From the NCBI GenBank assembly GCA_946480705.1, contig CAMLLF010000258.1, positions 1 to 6,186 on the forward strand: a stretch of DNA of 6,186 nucleotides, read 5' to 3'. The translations under genes and the position numbers were made by a program. Every line of letters begins with the position of its first letter. The first letter of the stretch is position 1. Shown piece after piece: positions 1 through 6,186 of this stretch. The notes under the pieces were generated by a model, which saw nothing but the letters and a program-made list of their open reading frames with translations, was not told the origin of the DNA and did not search any database. Source of the DNA: an uncultured Lysobacteraceae bacterium (GTDB lineage Bacteria; Pseudomonadota; Gammaproteobacteria; Xanthomonadales; Rhodanobacteraceae).

Positions 1-1178
1 GGACGCCGGTCGGCGGCATCACCCGCTATCAGGTGCAGCGCAGCAGCGGCGCCTGCCCAGGTTCCAATTTCACGCAGATTGCCGAAGTGAACAATGTGTC
101 GAGTTACGTCGACACGACCGTGTCGGGCGGTTCGACCTACAGCTACAAGATCGTCAGCGTCGACACGGCGCAGCCGTGCTCGTCGCCCGCGAGTGCGTGC
201 AGCAGCGCCACGGCGACCGGTCAGTGCACGGTGAACCCGACCTTCGCCGGCGCCGCCAGCGCGAACTCCGCCGGTACCGCGTCGTGCGAAGTCGATGTGA
301 GCTGGGCTGCGGCGACGCCGAACTGCGGCGCGAATCCGGCGCGCTACAACGTCTATCGTTCGACCACCGCGGGCTTCACCCCGTCGGCCGCGAACCTGCT
401 GCAGTCCTGCGTCACCACGACGTCGCTCGCCGACACCGATGTCGGCAACGCGACGTACCACTACATCGTGCGTGCGGAAGATCCGAACGGCTCCGGCAGC
501 GGCCTGTGCGGCGGCGGCATCGAAGACACCAACCTCGTGCAGCGCTCGGCGCGTCCGTTCGGCCCCGGCCAGACAGACGGCTTCACCGACAACGCGGAAA
601 GCGGCATCGGCAACTGGACCGTCGCCGGCACCGGCGCCGGCGCGAACTGGGCGGTCAACACCACGCAGTCGCACTCGCCGACGACATCGTTCTTCGTCAG
701 CGATCCGAATGCGGCCAGCGACCGCACGCTGACCCTGACGAACGCGCTCGACCTCGGCGCGAACGGCGGCAACAAGCTCGAGTTCTGGACCCGCTACGAC
801 ACCGAGGAAGACTACGACGGCGTGCTGCTCGAGTATTCGCTGAACAACGGCACGACCTGGACCGACATCCTCGGCGCCCAGGGTTCCGTGCCGGCCAATG
901 CGAACCGCTTCACCGAAGGCGGCTACAACGGCGTCATGGACGACAACGGCGCGTTCGGCCCGCGCACGGCATGGCATGGCGCGCGTACGACCTGGACGCG
1001 GGTGACCGTCGATCTCGGCGCGTTCTCGGGCCAGACCGCGAAGTTCCGCCTCCGCGCGGCGAGCGACGGTTCGGTCGCGGGCACGGGCTTCTGGGTCGAC
1101 GACGTGCGGCACTACTTCGGCAATGCCTGTACGTCGAGCCAGGCCGACCCGATCTTCGAAGACGACTTCGAGCTCTGA
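1..1178 (+). CDS. C-terminal part of a secreted multidomain protein with Fn3-like repeats and a jelly-roll C-terminal domain (5' truncated)
   Basis: The frame is open from the window edge (first full codon at 3) to TGA at 1176-1178, so the N-terminus, signal peptide and any catalytic domain lie outside. There are 391 visible residues. Residues about 1-75 and 76-185 are two fibronectin-III-like modules: each has a 'RYxVxRS' or 'RYNVYRS' strand, a 'DTTVSGGSTYSYKIVSVD' or 'ATYHYIVRAEDP' strand, and several cysteines that could form disulfides. Residues about 193-380 resemble the MAM/immune-inhibitor-A-like jelly-roll domain found at the C-terminus of secreted proteases: 'LEFWTRYDTE', 'EYSLNNGTTW', 'GGYNGV', 'FRLRAASD' and 'GFWVDDV' are visible. 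Such proteins are often S8, M36 or other exported peptidases, but no catalytic residues are in view, so the activity is unknown. The last residues, 'IFEDDFEL', look like the short acidic/aromatic tail seen on many exported proteins of Xanthomonadales (from memory). A strong terminator follows within 10 bases of the stop, so this is the end of its transcript. Confidence 0.85.
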   Translation, partial: TPVGGITRYQVQRSSGACPGSNFTQIAEVNNVSSYVDTTVSGGSTYSYKIVSVDTAQPCSSPASACSSATATGQCTVNPTFAGAASANSAGTASCEVDVSWAAATPNCGANPARYNVYRSTTAGFTPSAANLLQSCVTTTSLADTDVGNATYHYIVRAEDPNGSGSGLCGGGIEDTNLVQRSARPFGPGQTDGFTDNAESGIGNWTVAGTGAGANWAVNTTQSHSPTTSFFVSDPNAASDRTLTLTNALDLGANGGNKLEFWTRYDTEEDYDGVLLEYSLNNGTTWTDILGAQGSVPANANRFTEGGYNGVMDDNGAFGPRTAWHGARTTWTRVTVDLGAFSGQTAKFRLRAASDGSVAGTGFWVDDVRHYFGNACTSSQADPIFEDDFEL

Positions 1179-1185
1179 TGTAGTG

Positions 1186-1213
1186 CCGGCGGCTTCCGGC
1201 CGCCGGATTTTTT
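1186..1213 (+). terminator. Rho-independent terminator of the secreted-protein gene
   Basis: A perfect 8-bp GC-only stem, CCGGCGGC (1186-1193) with GCCGCCGG (1199-1206), encloses the loop TTCCG and is followed by ATTTTTT (1207-1213). It starts 7 bases after the TGA at 1176-1178. This is a textbook intrinsic terminator for the upstream gene and separates it from glnE. Confidence 0.9.
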
Positions 1214-1228
1214 GTGCCTGAGAAAAAC

Positions 1229-1331
1229 GCCCTCTCCTCCACGCGCAGCTTGGGGGAGAGGGCCGGGGAGCGGCGGAGAAGCCTCCGCCGGACGCGCTGC
1301 GCGCTCGCCGCGGTGGCGCATCCGTCGCCAC
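1229..1331. repeat. Cluster of inverted repeats, REP-like intergenic element
   Basis: Three hairpins follow the terminator. The first pairs GCCCTCTCCTCC (1229-1240) with GGGGGAGAGGGC (1252-1263), with one G-U pair. On the minus strand it is followed by GTTTTT, so it could stop transcription arriving from the right. The second pairs CGGCGGAG (1271-1278) with CTCCGCCG (1283-1290) around the loop AAGC. The third pairs GTGGCG (1313-1318) with CGCCAC (1326-1331). The 'CCCTCTCC...GGAGAGGG' pattern is, from memory, a frequent dispersed intergenic motif in Xanthomonadales and related genomes. Whether this copy is repeated elsewhere cannot be seen from one window. Confidence 0.55.
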
Positions 1332-1398
1332 GCCCCGCGCGCCCGCGCCGCCGCATGACCGCGCAATCTCCAGTCGAATCTGCTTGAATCGGCGGCCC

Positions 1399-4251
1399 AT
1401 GCCCGCCTCCTTCGCCGACTTCCTCGAAACGCGCTATGCGCACCTGCTCGCGCGCTGCCGCGAAGCCGGCGTGCCGTTCTACGACGACGCCGGCGTCGCC
1501 GAACATCTGCAGCGCGTGCTGCTGGCCAGCGACTTCGCCTACGACTGCTTCTCGCGCGATCCGGCACTGCTCGCGCCCGACGCGCTGATGCTCATGAGCG
1601 ATCCGCGTCCGGCGGACGCGCGCGTCTGGCAGATCGACCCGGGCGAACGCGACGAAGCGCGCCAGATGGCTTTGCTGCGGCGCTTCCGCAAACGCGAAGC
1701 GCTGCGTCTGATCTGGCGCGACGTCAACGGTCTCGACGACGTCGCCGACACGCTCGACGGCTCCACCGCACTCGCCGAAACCTGCCTCGAATCCGCGCTG
1801 CGCTACGCCGAGCATCACCTCGGCGCACGCCACGGCGTGCCGCGCGATGCGAACGGGAAGATCCAGCGCCTCGTCGTGCTGGGCCTCGGCAAGCTCGGCG
1901 GCGGCGAGCTGAATTTTTCGTCCGACGTCGATCTCATCCTCGCCTACAGCGAGAACGGCCAGACCGACGGTGCGCGCACGCTCGACAACGAAGCCTATTT
2001 CGCGCGGCTCGGCCAGCAGATGGTCAAGCTGCTCGCCGAAGTCAGCGTCGACGGCTACGTCTATCGCGTCGACCTGCGCCTTCGCCCGTTCGGCAACGCC
2101 GGCCGCGTCGCGCTGTCGTTCGCCGCGATGGAGCAGTACTACCAGCGCGAAGGCCGCAACTGGGAACGCTATGCCTGGATCAAGGCGCGCCCGGTCGCCG
2201 GCGACCTCGCCGCCGGCAAGCGCCTCTGCGAAACGCTGCGGCCGTTCGTCTACCGCCGCTATCTCGACTACACCGCGTTCGCCGGCCTGCGCGAGATGAA
2301 GGCGCTGATCGACGCCGAAGTCGCGCGCAAGGACCTGACCGACAACCTGAAGCTCGGCCCCGGCGGCATCCGCGAAATCGAATTCATCGTGCAACTGCTG
2401 CAGATGATCCGCGGCGGGCGCGAGCCCAGCCTGCGCGTGCGCGGCCTGCTGCCCGCGCTGGCCGCGTGTGAACAATTGGGTGTACTGGAAAAAGCGCGTG
2501 CGCAGCAATTGCGCCGCAGCTATCTGTTCCTGCGCCGCGCCGAGAACCGCCTGCAGATGCTGCGCGACGAACAGACCCACGCGCTGCCGGGCGATGCGCT
2601 GCTCGTCGAGCGCATCGCACAGTCGCTCGGTCACGCCGGCACGGCCGCATTTGCAGACGCACTCGCGCAGGAACGCGACCTCGTCGCCGAAGAATTCCGC
2701 AACCTGCTCGCACCGCTGGACCGGCGCGAAACCTCGCAGACACCCGAAAGCTGGATCGCGCTGTGGCGCACCCTCGACCGCGACGGCGGCGACGCCGGCG
2801 AACTCGCCGGCGCCGGCTTCGTCCCGGCCGAGCCCGTGCGCGAAGCGCTGCTCGGACTCACGCGATCGCCCGCCGTGCGCAGCATGGCCACGAGCTCGCG
2901 CGAACGCTTCGACCGCCTGATGCCGCAGCTGCTGCAGGCCGCTGCCGCAAGCCGCGCGCCGGCGGCCTGCCTCGAACGCCTCGTGCGCCTGCTGCACGCC
3001 ATCGTGCGCCGCGCCGCCTACCTCGTCCTGCTCGACGAACAGCCCGGCGCGCGCAAGCGCCTGATCGCCCTGTTCGCCGACAGCGCCTGGCTCGCCGAAC
3101 GCGTGATCGCGCATCCGCTGCTGATCGACGACCTGTTCGATCCGCGCCTGGATGCCGTGCCCATCGACCGCAGCGCGATCGCGAGCGAAATCGCGCGCCG
3201 CGTCGACACGCTCGAAGCCGCCGAGCCCGACCCCGAAGCCGAAATCGAACTGCTGCAGGAGCTCAAGCACAGCCTCGGCTTTCGCCTCGGCCTCGCCTTC
3301 CTCGGCAAGCGCGCCGACGCCGTCGCGACCTCGCGACGGCTCGCCGTGCTTGCCGAAACCATCGTCGCCACCGTGCTCGCGCAGGCCGAGCGCGATGCGA
3401 TCCGTCAGCACGGCCGCCTGCCCGGACACATCGGTCACGGCACCGGTCTCGCCATCGTCGGCTACGGCTCGCTCGGCGCCGCCGAACTCGGCTTCGCCTC
3501 CGACCTCGACCTCGTCTTCCTTTACGACGAAGCGCTCGGACAGGTCGAAAGCGACGGCCCGAAACCGCTCGACGGCCAGCGCTACTACGCGCGCATCGCG
3601 CAGCGCGTCGTGCATCTGCTGACCACGATGACCCGCGCCGGCCGCCTCTACGAAGTCGACGTCCGCCTGCGCCCCGACGGCGGCAAAGGCCTGCTCGTCA
3701 CCAGCGTACAGGGCTTCGCCGACTACCAGCGCGAACGCGCGTGGACCTGGGAACACCAGGCGCTGGTGCGCTCACGGCTGCTCGCCGGCGACGGCCCGCT
3801 CGCGCGCCGCTTCGCCGAGGCCCGCGCCGCCGTACTCGCACTGCCGCGCGACCGCGACGACGTGTTCAGACACGTCGCCACGATGCGCGCGCGCTGGCGC
3901 GCCGAGCGCGATCGATCCACCGCTGCCGAACTCGATCTGAAACAAGGCGCCGGCGCGCTGCTCGACATCGAATTCCTGCTGCAGGCACTCGTGCTCGCGC
4001 ATGCCGCGGCGATCCCGGAGCTGCTGGAGGCCAGCGACAGCGCGAGCCTCATCCGCATCGCGGCCAAGCATGCGTTGCTGACGCAAGAACAGGGCGAAGC
4101 GCTGGCCAGGGCGCATGCGGTACTGCTGGATGCGGCGTTGACGTGTACGTTGGATGCGAGGCCCAGGTTGGCGAAGCGGAGCGAGGGGCTTGTTTCCTCT
4201 ATCCAACGCGTTCTTGAAGTTGCGCTTGCGCTAGGGCTTGCCTTCGCATGA
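1399..4251 (+). CDS. glnE: Bifunctional glutamine synthetase adenylyltransferase/adenylyl-removing enzyme
   Basis: This cytosolic enzyme attaches AMP to a tyrosine of glutamine synthetase (GlnA) to switch it off when nitrogen is plentiful and removes it when nitrogen is scarce, under control of PII/GlnB. The protein has 950 residues from ATG 1399, close to the E. coli length of 946. The N-terminal (deadenylylating) nucleotidyltransferase domain shows GLGKLGGGELNFSSDVDL at residues 162-179, with catalytic D176 and D178, and D225 in VDLRLRPFG. The helical domain follows with KLGPGGIREIEFIVQ at 318-332. The C-terminal (adenylylating) domain shows GYGSLGAAELGFASDLDL at 688-705, with D702 and D704, D754 in VDVRLRPDG, and the paired helical motif around K848-E858. 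ATG 1399 was chosen because residues after it (MPASFADFLETRY) look like a normal N-terminus. A TTG at 1384 would add five residues. Neither start has a clear ribosome binding site. No frame disruption is seen. Codon use becomes less GC-rich in the last 100 bases or so. Confidence 0.97.
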   Translation: MPASFADFLETRYAHLLARCREAGVPFYDDAGVAEHLQRVLLASDFAYDCFSRDPALLAPDALMLMSDPRPADARVWQIDPGERDEARQMALLRRFRKREALRLIWRDVNGLDDVADTLDGSTALAETCLESALRYAEHHLGARHGVPRDANGKIQRLVVLGLGKLGGGELNFSSDVDLILAYSENGQTDGARTLDNEAYFARLGQQMVKLLAEVSVDGYVYRVDLRLRPFGNAGRVALSFAAMEQYYQREGRNWERYAWIKARPVAGDLAAGKRLCETLRPFVYRRYLDYTAFAGLREMKALIDAEVARKDLTDNLKLGPGGIREIEFIVQLLQMIRGGREPSLRVRGLLPALAACEQLGVLEKARAQQLRRSYLFLRRAENRLQMLRDEQTHALPGDALLVERIAQSLGHAGTAAFADALAQERDLVAEEFRNLLAPLDRRETSQTPESWIALWRTLDRDGGDAGELAGAGFVPAEPVREALLGLTRSPAVRSMATSSRERFDRLMPQLLQAAAASRAPAACLERLVRLLHAIVRRAAYLVLLDEQPGARKRLIALFADSAWLAERVIAHPLLIDDLFDPRLDAVPIDRSAIASEIARRVDTLEAAEPDPEAEIELLQELKHSLGFRLGLAFLGKRADAVATSRRLAVLAETIVATVLAQAERDAIRQHGRLPGHIGHGTGLAIVGYGSLGAAELGFASDLDLVFLYDEALGQVESDGPKPLDGQRYYARIAQRVVHLLTTMTRAGRLYEVDVRLRPDGGKGLLVTSVQGFADYQRERAWTWEHQALVRSRLLAGDGPLARRFAEARAAVLALPRDRDDVFRHVATMRARWRAERDRSTAAELDLKQGAGALLDIEFLLQALVLAHAAAIPELLEASDSASLIRIAAKHALLTQEQGEALARAHAVLLDAALTCTLDARPRLAKRSEGLVSSIQRVLEVALALGLAFA

Positions 4252-4646
4252 CATGGTGGGGCGGGTGCTGGCGATTCGCCTGCGGTCTTGCGCTATCGCT
4301 GGTCCTGGCAATCTCCGATGTCGGCGGTTTGGGCGTTGTTGCTTCGAGCCGAAGGATGCTGTTTCGCGTACGGCGACAGAGAATTACCTGCAGGTCAAGC
4401 ATCGCCGATACGCTTTCGCAGGGCGGTGCAACTCTGTTTGGTGAGATCGCTCTAGGGATGGACCCCGCCCAGATGGACGCCGACAAGAATGCGTTCGAAG
4501 AGGAGGCTGGTCCGTTCAGATTTGTAACGCAGCTAAATGTAAAGTCTACATTGAAGCACTCGCGAAACGCTCTCGAGGCAGGTGCGCTACGCTTTTGGCG
4601 CGAGGCAGACTTTAGAGGGATAGGTGTATTTAACGAAACGACCTAA
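4248..4646 (+). CDS. Unrecognised 132-residue ORF overlapping the glnE stop; possibly includes the upstream part of the toxin remnant
   Basis: The ATG at 4248 overlaps the glnE TGA as ATGA, a layout typical of translational coupling, and the frame stays open to TAA at 4644-4646. I do not recognise the product. The first 32 residues contain a basic start and a hydrophobic stretch (ACGLALSLVLAISDVGGLGV) that could pass for a signal peptide or membrane segment. The middle is acidic (DPAQMDADKNAFEEE). The tail (ALRFWREADFRGIGVFNE) runs up to the point where recognisable nuclease-toxin sequence begins in another frame, so its 3' half may be the upstream part of the same toxin gene, split by a frameshift. 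The other two plus frames contain stops in the 3' half, which favours this frame. It could also be chance: base composition here is intermediate, no ribosome binding site is obvious, and the first half may simply be non-coding. Confidence 0.35.
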   Translation: MTWWGGCWRFACGLALSLVLAISDVGGLGVVASSRRMLFRVRRQRITCRSSIADTLSQGGATLFGEIALGMDPAQMDADKNAFEEEAGPFRFVTQLNVKSTLKHSRNALEAGALRFWREADFRGIGVFNETT

Positions 4647-4924
4647 TTGACATTTCTGCCAAAGATGGCAGAGGGCGAACGAATTTGGAGCGAATGCAGG
4701 GCGGCCTTGCGCCGCTCGCGCCTGACGGGAAGCCGATGAACTTGCATCACATGATTCAGAGTAACGATAGTTCGCTCGCGGAATTGACAAAGGCTTTTCA
4801 TCGCACAAATTCTCGCGTTATCCATATCAACCCAAGCTCAACCCCGTCGGGTATTAAAAGAAAGTCATTCGATGCGTATCGTCGGGACTACTGGAAGAAT
4901 AGGACAAACGACTTCAAACAATGA
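4634..4924 (+). pseudogene. LHH-family nuclease toxin fragment (HNH/Endonuclease VII-type), C-terminal module of a polymorphic toxin
   Basis: The sequence after the in-frame TAA at 4631 reads as the conserved toxin module of the LHH nuclease family: DGRGRTNLERM just before 4700, then PDGKPMNLHHMIQ (LHH near 4742-4750), a conserved AELTKAFH, a second histidine in VIHINP, SGIKRKSF and RRDYWKNR near the C-terminus, ending at TGA 4922-4924. LHH proteins are predicted metal-dependent DNA-cutting toxins with a treble-clef fold, usually the last domain of RHS, hemagglutinin or other secreted toxins. Here no delivery domain precedes it. The earliest usual start codons are TTG 4685 and ATG 4694, which would cut off the conserved GRTN part, so this is read as a broken gene. 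The preceding open frame (ending 4646) would join on if one base were restored near 4631-4643. The His residues and overall module look intact. The immunity gene begins at the ATGA overlap with this stop. Confidence 0.75.
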
Positions 4925-5389
4925 AAAGCGCGATTGATTACTACAGCGCCGCGATATCGCTGTTGAGTGATTGCGGTGGGGGATTTTGAGGGCGAGAAGC
5001 CGCATGATCTGGTAGCGCGTGCGGAAGAATCCTTGGCGCTGAAGTTTCCGCCAAGCTATCGCCGGTTTCTCTTGGATTTAGGCTGCGGAGCTGTTGGCGG
5101 CTTCGAGATTTACGGTGTAATACATTTTGAGTTTGATCGATCTGGTGTCCCCGACGCTGTTTGGCTTACGCTTGATCAACGAAGGCTCGCCGGCTTGGAC
5201 AAGAAGTATGTCCTGATCGGTGACGTCGGAGACGGAACGCGCTATGCGATTGATACGAGCAAAGTCGACGAGTGCGGTGAGAATCCGATCGTCGTGCTCT
5301 CGGTAGACGGTATGCGGAGCGAGCTCGTCTCATCGAATTTTGGCGCTTTTTTTTATGGGGTAGTTCGATCGGAGGCTGGTTTGCTGTGA
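4921..5389 (+). CDS. SUKH-family (SMI1/KNR4) immunity protein, probably frameshifted near its start
   Basis: The product resembles SUKH-1 immunity proteins, which bind and neutralise the toxin encoded just upstream. Family marks are KFPPSYRRFLLDLGCG (the LPxxYxxFL-type helix), the following GGFEIYGV strand, IGDVGDGTRYAIDTS (the typical G-D-x-G-D-G strand turn) and ENPIVVLSVDG. No signal peptide or membrane segment is seen, so it should be cytosolic. The natural start is ATG 4921, overlapping the toxin stop as ATGA, but that frame gives MKSAIDYYSAAISLLSDCGG and then stops at 4987-4989. Removing one G from the run at 4978-4982 joins it to the main frame, giving a 155-residue protein with a normal SUKH N-terminal helix. 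As the sequence stands, the main frame can only start at GTG 4967 (140 residues), which has no ribosome binding site. It may therefore be a pseudogene, an N-terminally shortened protein, or a sequencing error. Confidence 0.8.
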
Positions 5390-5589
5390 CGCCTGTTGAC
5401 TCAGGGTTGGCGTGCTTCAAGAAGGTTCTTCTGTCTGATTGCTAGCTCGCTGAATCTTTGCCGCAGCGTTTTCTGCCGCGATTGCGAAACTATTGCAGCG
5501 ACTGACTTAACGGGGCATTTGAGCAGGATTTTTGTCATGCACAGAGGTGCAAGATAAGTGCATGCATTGTTCATAAGTGGATCGAGAAA
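5390..5589. other. Convergent intergenic spacer, no gene seen
   Basis: This gap separates the immunity gene (plus) from the AraC-type gene (minus). I see no convincing terminator for either gene. The only clear structure is an inverted repeat, CATGCAC (5536-5542) with GTGCATG (5558-5564), spaced by 15 bases. It overlaps the small palindrome TGCATGCA (5559-5566) and has no T-run placed to act as a terminator. ATAAGTG occurs twice (5554-5560 and 5573-5579). Base composition is still lower in GC than the flanking host genes. Confidence 0.5.
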
Positions 5590-6186
5590 TTATTGAGGCG
5601 TCGAGACCCACTGCTTCACCCACTCCCGCGGCGAAACCCCCGTCTTCGCCGCGAACGCTCGCGAAAATGCCGACGGATTCGCATAGCCGAGTTCATCCGA
5701 CAGCAGCTTGATCGGCCGCCCCGCGCGCAGTCGGTTTTGCGCGAGCACGATGCGCCAGCCGGTGAGGTAGTCGGCCGGGGTTCGGCCGACGACGTCGCGG
5801 AAGGTCGTTGCGAACGAGGTGCGCGACATGCCGGCGGTTTCGGCGAGGCGTTCGAGGGTCCAGGCTTCGCCGGGGGCGTCGTGCATCGCGACCATCGCGC
5901 GGGCGATGCGCGGGTGGGAAAGGCCGGTGATGAGGCCGGGGCTGATGCCGGCTTCGTGGGGGTGGTCGAGCAGCCAGCGCAGGAGCTGGATCACGACGAC
6001 TTCGAACAATCGGTCGGCAAGCAGCCGCTGGCCGCAGCGGACGCGATCGGTTTCGGCGAACAGCAGGCCCAGTGCCGGATCGAGTCCGTCGACGTTCGCG
6101 AGCGGTACGGCGATCAGGGCGGGCAGGGCGCGCGCGATCGGGTGTTCGTCTGCGCCGCCGAAGCTCAATCTCGCGCAGGTGAAGTC
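5590..6186 (-). CDS. AraC-family transcriptional regulator (N-terminus beyond the window)
   Basis: The frame is open from the window edge (6186) to TAA at 5592-5590, giving 198 visible residues. The start shown by a TTG at 6168 is unlikely to be real, because the sequence before it (DFTCAR) continues the typical 'L-x-C/G-x-L-x-F-GG...HP...ALP' segment of AraC regulators with a cupin-type sensor domain (Cupin_6-like). About 100 N-terminal residues are probably missing. The DNA-binding domain has two helix-turn-helix units: WTLERLAETAGMSRTSFATT (visible residues about 109-128) and the second around IKLLSDELGYANPSAFSRAF (about 159-178), followed by the family signature TGVSPREW. Such proteins bind DNA and usually activate a neighbouring, often divergent, gene in response to a small ligand. 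The target must lie to the right, outside this window. The ligand is unknown. The gene is GC-rich like glnE, unlike the toxin-immunity stretch next to it. Confidence 0.93.
   Translation of the reverse strand, partial: DFTCARLSFGGADEHPIARALPALIAVPLANVDGLDPALGLLFAETDRVRCGQRLLADRLFEVVVIQLLRWLLDHPHEAGISPGLITGLSHPRIARAMVAMHDAPGEAWTLERLAETAGMSRTSFATTFRDVVGRTPADYLTGWRIVLAQNRLRAGRPIKLLSDELGYANPSAFSRAFAAKTGVSPREWVKQWVSTPQ

Noticed and set aside
176..1183. Plus-strand 335-codon frame overlapping the secreted-protein gene
   Set aside because: Arg-rich out-of-frame shadow. The other frame has clear Fn3 and jelly-roll motifs.
934..3756. Very long open frame (940 codons) on the minus strand opposite glnE
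   Set aside because: It is antisense to an unmistakable glnE. Long mirror frames are expected in GC-rich genes, and its product is a low-complexity Ala/Gly/Glu/Arg-rich sequence with no recognisable domain.
2763..4217. Plus-strand 484-codon frame inside glnE
   Set aside because: Arg/Ala-rich shadow of glnE in another frame, without domain features.
4199..4486. Minus-strand frame opposite the end of glnE and the start of the spacer
   Set aside because: No family features and it overlaps the glnE 3' end; likely chance.
5347..5354. Run of eight T in the immunity gene as a second frameshift site
   Set aside because: The reading frame through the run gives a normal SUKH C-terminus (NFGAFFYGV), so the length appears correct.
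5166..5420. Minus-strand 84-codon frame opposite the immunity gene
   Set aside because: Arg/Ser-rich shadow of the SUKH-like gene.
5536..5564. Inverted repeat CATGCAC/GTGCATG as a terminator of the AraC-type gene
   Set aside because: The loop is long and no T-run follows on the minus strand, so it does not fit an intrinsic terminator. It may be chance or a protein-binding site.

Overview
The window looks like a chromosomal segment of a GC-rich gammaproteobacterium, most likely from the Xanthomonadales/Lysobacterales. This placement is an inference. It rests on the GC-rich codon use, a GlnE of proteobacterial type, a secreted Cys-rich fibronectin-like protein ending in an 'IFxDxFE'-style tail, and an intergenic block of GC-rich hairpins of the kind common in that order.

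Layout. (1) Positions 1-1178, plus strand: the C-terminal 391 residues of a large secreted protein with two fibronectin-III-like modules and a jelly-roll-like (MAM/immune-inhibitor-A-like) C-terminal domain. It is closed by a strong intrinsic terminator (1186-1213). (2) Positions 1229-1331: a cluster of further inverted repeats, REP-like. (3) Positions 1399-4251, plus strand: a complete glnE, the bifunctional adenylyltransferase that controls glutamine synthetase. (4) Positions 4252-5589: a stretch visibly poorer in GC than both flanks, which looks acquired. It holds an unrecognised ORF overlapping the glnE stop, the remnant of an LHH-family HNH/Endonuclease VII-type nuclease toxin, and a SUKH (SMI1/KNR4) immunity protein directly downstream. 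(5) Positions 5590-6186, minus strand: the C-terminal two thirds of an AraC-family regulator, converging on the immunity gene.

The most interesting part is region 4. A toxin C-terminal nuclease module and its typical immunity partner sit together with no visible secretion or RHS/hemagglutinin body, like the orphan toxin-immunity modules known from polymorphic toxin systems. Both genes carry signs of a single-base frameshift. The recognisable toxin sequence extends upstream of any plausible start codon, in a different frame from the open frame before it. The immunity gene's natural ATG, which overlaps the toxin stop as ATGA, leads into a short frame that is rescued by removing one G from a run of five. 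The cassette is therefore probably decaying, unless these are sequencing errors. The immunity ORF could still be made from an internal GTG.

glnE and the AraC-type regulator are ordinary host genes and show no functional link with the cassette.
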